NCBI RefSeq assembly: GCF_900105455.1
Contig: NZ_FNSF01000001.1
Location: forward strand, 1,183,001-1,247,000
Origin: Tenacibaculum sp. MAR_2009_124
Lineage (GTDB): Bacteria > Bacteroidota > Bacteroidia > Flavobacteriales > Flavobacteriaceae
Length of the DNA: 64,000 bases
Direction of reading: 5' to 3'
Below are positions 36,923 to 43,990 of the stretch, piece by piece (within the stretch, counting starts at the first letter, position 1; every line of letters begins with the position of its first letter). Under the pieces are notes generated by a model. The model worked only from the letters and a program-made list of their open reading frames with translations. It was not told the origin of the DNA and did not search any database. Both the position numbers and the translations under genes were made by a program.

Positions 36923-39900
36923 TTAATTGATGAATTGAATAACTGATTTGTATAAATCGGTAGGTTCCATATTTTCAGGACATTCGAATAACTCAATTAG
37001 TTCTTTTAACCTGTCGATTTTCTCGGAGTTTGATTTGTTATTATTTAATTTACAGTAATAAAGTAAGATTTCTGTCTCGAAAAATACTTCATTTTGTGTT
37101 CTTGCATAAAAAATAGCTTTATCAAGAGTGTTTTTAATTCGTTTACTTAAATATTTATCTTTTGCAAAATAACATTGTGCAAGCGTATGAAGAATAAATG
37201 AATAGGCTCCACACATTTTTTTTTCAAAAACAATTTTTTTCGTTTTTGTTATCAACTGAATGGCTAATTCTGGTTTGTTTTCTTCTAAATATAATTTTGT
37301 CAAATAGGGAGTATACCAAGCTATAACCACATCCTGTCCGGTATCCAAAAGTTCTTGTATATAACTTTGTGCCAAAGTAGATTTACGGTAGAAACAAGCA
37401 TAAAGTATGTCTAAAAAAATGGTATGCCAAACTTCTTCTCTGGTTTTATTATGCTTCTGTTTATAGGTGTCTACACTCTCCTTTATTAAATCGAAGTTTC
37501 CAGTAAAATATCCATATAAACCAATAAATACATAAGCAAAAGCAATTGATGTGTCATCACCTATTTCTTCGGAATAAGCCGCCGCCTCTTTTATTTTTAA
37601 TAAAGCTTTATTGGGGCTACCTAAATAGAGGTAGCTAAATGATGATAATACCAATCCCTGAGCTTTTACATGAATCCCATATTCATCCACTAAATTTATA
37701 TCACGATTTTCATCAAAAAGGAATAAAGCTCTTTCAAAATAATCTTTTGCGGTAGACCAGTCTCCATCAATTTGATAGGCTTGTGCCAAATGAATGAGTA
37801 TTACCATTTCCTGCTGATTATTTTGTGTTATAACAGCTTTTTCTAAAATTTTGCTTCCTAGTTTTTTTGCCTCCGCTCTTTTAGAAGTGTTATGTAAACA
37901 CAAAAACTCAATCAAATTAGCTTTATTAATACAATCATTCCTATATTCAAAATCAACTTTGGGGCTAATGTTATTTAATAAGTTTACAGACTTTTTAATA
38001 CCAATACTTAATTGAAATAATTCTTCACTCCCGTACCCTCCTGTTTTCATTATTGCAGGAAGAATTGCCAGATGTAGATTTAACTTTAACTCTTCTTTTT
38101 CGTACTGTTGAGTAATATTATTAATCCATATTTCTGTTAAACGATGAATAGCAATCGCTTCATGACTGGCAGAACTTTTTGATTGCTTTTTTATATCCTT
38201 AATCCCATAATAACTTGCTTTTTTAAAAAGCCTTGCTTGAGCCAAATGCTGTGCAATGTTAATGGGAGACTCTTCCACAGCTTGTGGAAAATATGTTTCC
38301 AAACTATTTGCTATTCGCAAATGCACTTCTTTTTGATGTGATGCAACCATACTTTCATAGGCCGCATCTCTAATTAATGCATGGCGAAAAATATAAGTAG
38401 CACCTTCCACTCTTCTCTGCTCGTAAATTAAGTTAGCGTCTACAAGCAGATTTAAGTCGTTTTGTATCGCTCCTTCATCTTTTATTGAAGATTTGATTAA
38501 AAGTTCATAGCTAAATTCTCGGCCAATAGCAGCAGCTTGCTGTGCAGTTTCTTTTACGATTCCTAAACCATCTAATCGCGCATTTAATAAGTCTTGTAAA
38601 GTTGTTGGAATTAACTCGTCAATATCAGGTTTGATATTATAGATGTCATTTTTTAGCTCCAAATAACCTTGTTCAATAAGCATATTTATTAACTCTTCAG
38701 TATAAAGAGGGATTCCATCAGCCTTTTTTACAATATATTTTAATGTGTTATCTGAAACAGCTTTATTGTTCAACATTTCTTGTAAAATAAGTTCTACAGC
38801 CTGTTGCGGTAAAGCCGGAATGTCAATTTGAACAAGGTGTTTATTATTCCAATTGTTATTAAATGACGGTCTGGAAGTCATTAACAACATATAACTGTTA
38901 TTTTGAATATCGGATAAAAGGTATTCTACGAACTCCAAACTTGTCAAATCTAACCAGTGTAAATCTTCCAAGACAAATAGAAATTGTTCTTGTTTCTCAA
39001 TTTCGAATAAACATCGTTTTAAGGTAGCGAATAGTATTTTTTTTTGTTCTAATGGAGATATTAGATGTATAGTTCGGTCGGAGGGCAATGGTATGGATAG
39101 CCAGGAACAAAGTAATGGTAAACTATCTTTTTCTTGGCAATTAGCTACTTTCAGAGCTTCTTCAATTCTAGAAATAATGTCGTTGTTGTTTTTTAAGCTA
39201 TTGATGCCTAATATGTTTCGTAGCAACTCTAAAAAAGGATATAAAGCGTTATTTTGTTGCTCAGGAAGACACCTACATTCTTTGACTTTTATTCCTTGTA
39301 ATTGTACCTCTTTTTTTATTTCATAGGTTAATTTTGATTTTCCAATACCAGCTTGACCGTTAAGTATGACAGAACATCCTTCAACGGTACTATTATTCCA
39401 TAGGTTTAATATTTTTTTCTTTTCATGTTCCCTACCTACCAATTTTCTGGAACCACTCCATGGTTTTAATGATGATAAGGCTTCAATACTTCTTTCTCCT
39501 ATTAATTGATAAACTGTATATACTTGACGCTTAGAAACATTGTTTTTAACTTCTTTAAAATCTAAGTAAGGAGCTAATATCTTTTGAGAAGTATTGCTTA
39601 CAAAAACGTTTCCTGGAGGAGCGGTATGTGCCAAATCAAAAGCTTTATTAGCTGTACTACCTTCTGGTAGTTGATTTCGTTGTATTAGGCTAGTTCCTGT
39701 ATGCATGCCTAATTGTATACTTAGCGATACACCGTATTGTTGTAATAATAAAGTGCTTCGTTTTTTTATATCATTTATTAATTCTAATGCCGTTCTTCCA
39801 GCTCTTCTAGCGTCTGTATCATTTGACTCAGGATAACCAAAATAGATAGCAAGATTGTTTAAAAATGATTCAGATACGTATCCTCCATAGCGAATCGCAG

Positions 39901-40987
39901 TATCTTTGCACAAGTTTAATTGGTCTTTCTGAATAGCATCAAGTACTTCAAGATCAATTGATGTATTATCAGTAATGTGCATGTTTAGTTTTAAACAAAT
40001 GATAGTTAACTGTTTTCGCGATTGAAAACTATAATTATAAAAAGAATTGTTTTTAACAGTTGTTTCTTCGGAATCTATATTATTATTGTCATCTACAAGT
40101 TTTCCTGTTAAGGTATTAAAGTTGATGAGATGAAACTCTTTTAAAATAGTGTTAACACTTTCAATTCTTTTTTTTGGTTTTTTATCTAAAACTCTTCGAA
40201 GTAAGTTAGCAAATTCATGTCCTAATATTGAGGGTGGAATAGGTACACTTGATGGCATTAACTGTTGTTGAAATATTTCAGCAATAGATCCTCCATTCAT
40301 TACTGGTTTTCCCGTTAAACACTCAAGAGCAATAAGTCCCCATGCATATATATCGGACTTTACAGTTGGTGGTTCTCCTCTTAATTGTTCTGGAGCACTG
40401 TACATAGGAGTACCTAGTATGTCTTGGGTAACAGTGATGTTTTTATAATCAGCTGATCGAAAGTCTCTAGTAAAAGCCCCAATACCAAAATCTAAGATCT
40501 TTATATGGTTTTTGGAACTTAATTCAGAAACCATTATGTTGCTCGGTTTTAAATCTCGATGAACTATCCCTTTATCATGAGCATAAGCAAGAGCGTCTAG
40601 TATTTGTTCCATTAAATGAGCCATTTCAATGGTATCTAGCCCTTTCTTTTTTAATATGTAATCTTTTAAAGTTTCTCCTTCAACATATTCAAAAACAATA
40701 AAAGGGGCGCCATTTTTTAGGTATCCTTTATCCAAAATTTTAACAATATTGGGATGGTTAATTTCTGCGCACAACCTTGTTTCTCTTTCAAAACGGGCTA
40801 ATTGCCTTGTTTTTGTTTGTTCATTTATAGTATCGGTAAGTTTAATAGTTTTAATGGCAACGAATTGATTTGTACTTAGTTGCTTTGCTTTGAAAACTAA
40901 TCCATAACCTCCTTCTCCAATTTTTTCATAAAGCGTGTAGTTATCTATACAGATGTTCTCTGAAAGTAGTGTTTGGGGGACTTCCAT
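36923..40987 (-). CDS. Ser/Thr kinase - cyclase-homology - AAA ATPase - TPR fusion (TOMM system kinase/cyclase type)
   Basis: 1354 residues in four parts. (1) A Hanks kinase, about 17-285: 'GEGGYGLVFKAK' glycine loop, 'VAIKTIKL' Lys, 'GIVHRDLKPSNIMV' and 'ILDFGIGAF', all intact. (2) A class III cyclase-homology region, about 325-500, ending a stretch with 'NNLAIYFGYPESNDTDARRA', but the metal-binding Asp positions are replaced ('ICLKLNM', 'FLNNLAIYFGYP'), so it is probably inactive. (3) A STAND/AAA ATPase with P-loop 'NGQAGIGKSKL' (about 546) and Walker B 'FVLEDLHWLDL' (about 674). (4) A long helical TPR-like tail. This exact fusion is the known 'TOMM system kinase/cyclase' family. With the FHA gene upstream it suggests phospho-signalling that controls the cluster. 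Confidence 0.88.
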   Translation of the reverse strand: MEVPQTLLSENICIDNYTLYEKIGEGGYGLVFKAKQLSTNQFVAIKTIKLTDTINEQTKTRQLARFERETRLCAEINHPNIVKILDKGYLKNGAPFIVFEYVEGETLKDYILKKKGLDTIEMAHLMEQILDALAYAHDKGIVHRDLKPSNIMVSELSSKNHIKILDFGIGAFTRDFRSADYKNITVTQDILGTPMYSAPEQLRGEPPTVKSDIYAWGLIALECLTGKPVMNGGSIAEIFQQQLMPSSVPIPPSILGHEFANLLRRVLDKKPKKRIESVNTILKEFHLINFNTLTGKLVDDNNNIDSEETTVKNNSFYNYSFQSRKQLTIICLKLNMHITDNTSIDLEVLDAIQKDQLNLCKDTAIRYGGYVSESFLNNLAIYFGYPESNDTDARRAGRTALELINDIKKRSTLLLQQYGVSLSIQLGMHTGTSLIQRNQLPEGSTANKAFDLAHTAPPGNVFVSNTSQKILAPYLDFKEVKNNVSKRQVYTVYQLIGERSIEALSSLKPWSGSRKLVGREHEKKKILNLWNNSTVEGCSVILNGQAGIGKSKLTYEIKKEVQLQGIKVKECRCLPEQQNNALYPFLELLRNILGINSLKNNNDIISRIEEALKVANCQEKDSLPLLCSWLSIPLPSDRTIHLISPLEQKKILFATLKRCLFEIEKQEQFLFVLEDLHWLDLTSLEFVEYLLSDIQNNSYMLLMTSRPSFNNNWNNKHLVQIDIPALPQQAVELILQEMLNNKAVSDNTLKYIVKKADGIPLYTEELINMLIEQGYLELKNDIYNIKPDIDELIPTTLQDLLNARLDGLGIVKETAQQAAAIGREFSYELLIKSSIKDEGAIQNDLNLLVDANLIYEQRRVEGATYIFRHALIRDAAYESMVASHQKEVHLRIANSLETYFPQAVEESPINIAQHLAQARLFKKASYYGIKDIKKQSKSSASHEAIAIHRLTEIWINNITQQYEKEELKLNLHLAILPAIMKTGGYGSEELFQLSIGIKKSVNLLNNISPKVDFEYRNDCINKANLIEFLCLHNTSKRAEAKKLGSKILEKAVITQNNQQEMVILIHLAQAYQIDGDWSTAKDYFERALFLFDENRDINLVDEYGIHVKAQGLVLSSFSYLYLGSPNKALLKIKEAAAYSEEIGDDTSIAFAYVFIGLYGYFTGNFDLIKESVDTYKQKHNKTREEVWHTIFLDILYACFYRKSTLAQSYIQELLDTGQDVVIAWYTPYLTKLYLEENKPELAIQLITKTKKIVFEKKMCGAYSFILHTLAQCYFAKDKYLSKRIKNTLDKAIFYARTQNEVFFETEILLYYCKLNNNKSNSEKIDRLKELIELFECPENMEPTDLYKSVIQFIN

Positions 40988-41039
40988 ATGTTTATATTAT
41001 ATAAAGACTATTGACTAAAAAAGTTTTTTTTAGTTAGTT

Positions 41040-41975
41040 TTAGGCAAACGCATGTTCTTTATTTATTTCAAATTTTGGTAAACCAAACCTTAATTTTCCT
41101 TTTTTCCTTTCAATAATATTTGCGAAAAGAAAACCATATGGTTGAAGTTTCATAAGATTTTTTCGCAAACGATAAATCAACGTGTTAACATAATATGCAT
41201 CAACATCTTTTAATAATTCTTTACCCAAAGAAATATATAAATCATCCATGTTTACCCATCCGCATAAATCGACATTTACACCATAATTTAAATCTTTTTG
41301 TTTTTTTCTTACCAAATACAACAAAAGATGGTTAAAAACACGGTTCCCTAAATCAAGCTCCAAATCATTAATCTCAATTTTTGAAATAATATGTTCTTCA
41401 TCAATACTAATAAATAACTTGAAACATGCATTTTTTGTAATATCAGCGTTTAATAATGTTTTGGATAGACTTTCATTGTCTATAAATCTATATTGAATGT
41501 TGTTGATAAGGTATATTTTTCCATTGATAAGCTCTATTTCTCGGGTTTCATTATCAAGAATCCATTTATTTTTATTGGTTTGGAAAACATAAGAATTGAT
41601 TGTTTGACTTTCCATGATTATTCCTTCTTTATTTAAAAGAATTATCTCATTGTTTTCTTCTATTGGATCTAGAAAGCTTCTTGGCTCATCTATATTTATT
41701 ATTTTCCAATTGTCTTTTTGAGAACTTGAAAACTGAATTAAGTCATTCATCTTTAAAGTAACTGTTTCGTGATGTATAAGCTTAGAGTTAACTTTGGTTC
41801 CATTACTACTAAAATCAGTTAGTTTCCAACGGTTACTTTCCCAGTAAATAACTGCATGTTTTCTTGAAGCATCATTATAGTTAATTACGCTTGTATTATT
41901 GGGGTCTCTGCCTACAGTATGTTGCGTATGAATAACATAAAGTCTGTTATTCATCATGTTTTGAGCTATTGCCAT
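41040..41975 (-). CDS. FHA-domain protein with C-terminal winged-helix-like region
   Basis: 311 residues. An N-terminal FHA domain (about 18-85) shows the phospho-Thr-binding set: 'TVGRDPNN', 'NDASRKHAVIYW' and 'LTDFSSNGTKVN'. A middle region of unknown fold follows. The last 100 residues ('LELDLGNRVFNHLLLYLVRK', 'VNTLIYRLRKNL', 'IIERKKGKLRFGL') resemble the winged helix of OmpR/SARP-type regulators. The giant kinase gene begins 52 bases downstream, so the FHA domain most likely reads its autophosphorylation and passes it to DNA or to the biosynthetic enzymes. It is the first gene of the run. Confidence 0.85.
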   Translation of the reverse strand: MAIAQNMMNNRLYVIHTQHTVGRDPNNTSVINYNDASRKHAVIYWESNRWKLTDFSSNGTKVNSKLIHHETVTLKMNDLIQFSSSQKDNWKIINIDEPRSFLDPIEENNEIILLNKEGIIMESQTINSYVFQTNKNKWILDNETREIELINGKIYLINNIQYRFIDNESLSKTLLNADITKNACFKLFISIDEEHIISKIEINDLELDLGNRVFNHLLLYLVRKKQKDLNYGVNVDLCGWVNMDDLYISLGKELLKDVDAYYVNTLIYRLRKNLMKLQPYGFLFANIIERKKGKLRFGLPKFEINKEHAFA

Positions 41976-42351
41976 ATGAAGGATATTTAAAATGTTATAT
42001 TTTTTTCAGAAAAACACCTAAATACAGCAGTTTATAAATGTTTTAAGATATTTGTTTTACACAGTAAAATCTAGTAAAAAAAAGACTGTAGAGGAATTTG
42101 TTTTACAACAATAGAATATATAAAATCCGTTTTCTGAAAAAAGAAAAATATGTTATGAAAATAAATAGAGGGTTCTAAGTGAAAAACCTCATTTTTAGAG
42201 TATAATTTTGGTGAATGGAGACTCTTAAGTTTGGGGATAAAGAATTCATTTTATAATAGTTTGGTTAGTACCAAATATAAGAAAAAATAGTTTTTATGGC
42301 ACTAATCTTAGTAAATTATGAAATAACCATGTAAATATTTGAGGTATAAAA
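41976..42351. other. AT-rich intergenic region upstream of the FHA/kinase/YcaO run
   Basis: About 375 bases with no convincing open frame on either strand. It should contain the promoter of the minus-strand cluster, but I see no exact TAnnTTTG element on that strand. It separates the double-glycine peptide gene and its terminator from the FHA gene. Confidence 0.5.
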
Positions 42352-42387
42352 AAACACCTATTTAAACTTTCATTTAAATAGGTGTTT
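42352..42387 (-). terminator. Rho-independent terminator of the double-glycine peptide gene
   Basis: A 15-bp perfect stem (42352-42366 with 42373-42387) and a six-base loop, followed on the minus strand by a run of T. It lies 23 bases after the stop at 42410 and isolates this short transcript from the FHA gene. Confidence 0.85.
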
Positions 42388-42409
42388 AATTATTTTATTG
42401 TGCTACTTC

Positions 42410-42637
42410 CTAGCAGATATAAGTTCCTTGACCTATTACTTGAGGGCAATCATAACCAGGACGAGGATTACAGTTATCAACTGGAGGTATATAACAACAT
42501 ACTTTTGCTCCGTTTTGATAGATATAAGATCCGTCTCCTCCACATACTGTGTCAAGGAAAAATCCTCCTTTGATTTCTTTTAATGTTTCAGTAGTTAATT
42601 TTTTAGTACCGTTTAAATTTAAAATTGATTTTTTCAT
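42410..42637 (-). CDS. Double-glycine-leader peptide with six-cysteine core (candidate RiPP/bacteriocin precursor)
   Basis: 75 residues. The leader is 'MKKSILNLNGTKKLTTETLK' plus 'EIKGG', the form recognised by C39 peptidase transporters in Bacteroidota (L..L..EL/I.GG). After GG the 50-residue core has six Cys ('TVCGG', 'KVCCYIP', 'DNCNP', 'YDCPQ', 'GTYIC' at the C-terminus) and many Gly, Pro and Tyr, with few Ser/Thr. This suggests a disulfide- or thioether-bridged peptide, or Cys-derived azolines. It is a single-gene unit with its own terminator, 435 bases upstream of the FHA-kinase-YcaO run and on the same strand, so it may be the substrate of that system. No C39 transporter is in the window. 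Confidence 0.75.
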   Translation of the reverse strand: MKKSILNLNGTKKLTTETLKEIKGGFFLDTVCGGDGSYIYQNGAKVCCYIPPVDNCNPRPGYDCPQVIGQGTYIC

Positions 42638-42775
42638 TCTTGTAGTTTTTATTTTTGGTTAAATATATTGTGATCCGAATATAATTATTATTTTAAAAAA
42701 GACTTAATAAAATTAAATTTTAACTTAAAATTATATGTTAAAATAATTTGAAAAATATAAGATAAGTTCAAAACT

Positions 42776-43990
42776 TTACCTTCTTCGATTGGGTAATAAA
42801 GGTGGTGGTTCTCCATTAAATGGATTCCATCGCGAAATGCTTTTAGCCTCCATTCCAGTTGCTCGTATAACAGCACGGTCTCCATAACGTTCACGCATTT
42901 TATCCATAGCTTGATAAAGATTGATTATTTTATCATTATCATCAAACAAATCTATTTGATAACCTCCTTCAACTAAATGACTAAACTTTACTCCTATCAA
43001 ACGCACTAATAAGCGTCTTTTGTATAAACTTTTATATAATTCTTTTACCAAAGGGATAATTTTATGATCTGCTGAACTATAAGGGATTCTACGTTGTAAT
43101 GTGTAGGTCTGAAAATCGGAATAACGAATTTTAAAAGTTACGCAAGCAGTTAACTTATTTCCTCTACGCAACTGATAAATTAAATTCTCAGTCATCGCTA
43201 CAATAATACTCTCTAATTTACGAACATCTGTGGTATCTTTATCAAAAGTACGTTCCGTAGAAATAGATTTACGCTCGTGATATTGCACTACAGGACTATG
43301 ATCAATTCCGTTAGCCTTTTTCCATATAGAAGCGCCATTCTTTCCAAATACTCTAGACATCATTTCTATTGGCATTTCCTGTACAGTTTTAATCTTTTTA
43401 ATACCTAAATCACATAAAGACTTATAAGTTACCTCCCCTACCATCGGTATTTTTTTAACAGACAAGGGTGATAGAAACGGCTTTTCTGTTCCTTTTTCTA
43501 TTTTTATTTGATTATTAGGTTTAGCTTCGCCTGTAGCTATTTTAGAGACTGTTTTATTAATTGATAATCCAAAAGATATAGGTAATCCTGTTTCTTTGAT
43601 AATACGATGCCTTAATTCTGAGGCTAATTGATGGCAGCCAAAAAACTTATCCATCCCTGTTAAATCAATATAAAACTCGTCTATAGATGTTTTTTCATAT
43701 AAAGGAACCATTTCTTTGATTACTTCAGTAACATCTTGTGAATGTTTTGTATAAATACCTGCATTTCCTCTTAAAACAACAGCTTCAGGGCATAATTGTT
43801 TGGCCATACGCATGGGCATGGCTGAATGAATACCAAATGCACGAGCTTCATAACTACAAGAAGCAACTACTCCTCTATCTGATGTTCCTCCAATAAGTAC
43901 AGGTTTTCCTATTAGTTTGCTATCGATAAGTCGTTCACAAGACACAAAAAAAGTGTCTAAATCCATATGTACTATTGATCGCTCATTCAT
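42776..43990 (-). CDS. Y-family DNA polymerase (DinB/ImuB-like)
   Basis: 404 residues. The first catalytic Asp is in 'IVHMDLDTFFVSCERL' and the second pair is in 'KTSIDEFYIDLTGM', both intact, so it should be an active translesion polymerase. Further domains follow: HhH region ('IPMVGEVTYKSLCDLGI') and a little-finger region with 'GVKFSHLVEGGYQIDLFD'. The last residues are Pro/Arg-rich with no clear beta-clamp motif that I can assign. Its start overlaps the end of the DnaE2-like gene by 4 bases, so translation is coupled. Together with the divergent LexA-like gene this is an inducible mutagenesis cassette. Confidence 0.92.
   Translation of the reverse strand: MNERSIVHMDLDTFFVSCERLIDSKLIGKPVLIGGTSDRGVVASCSYEARAFGIHSAMPMRMAKQLCPEAVVLRGNAGIYTKHSQDVTEVIKEMVPLYEKTSIDEFYIDLTGMDKFFGCHQLASELRHRIIKETGLPISFGLSINKTVSKIATGEAKPNNQIKIEKGTEKPFLSPLSVKKIPMVGEVTYKSLCDLGIKKIKTVQEMPIEMMSRVFGKNGASIWKKANGIDHSPVVQYHERKSISTERTFDKDTTDVRKLESIIVAMTENLIYQLRRGNKLTACVTFKIRYSDFQTYTLQRRIPYSSADHKIIPLVKELYKSLYKRRLLVRLIGVKFSHLVEGGYQIDLFDDNDKIINLYQAMDKMRERYGDRAVIRATGMEAKSISRWNPFNGEPPPLLPNRRR

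Noticed and set aside
42382..42583. Two overlapping plus-strand frames antisense to the double-glycine peptide gene
   Set aside because: They are shadows: the minus-strand peptide has a perfect leader, Cys-rich core and terminator, while these have no recognisable features.
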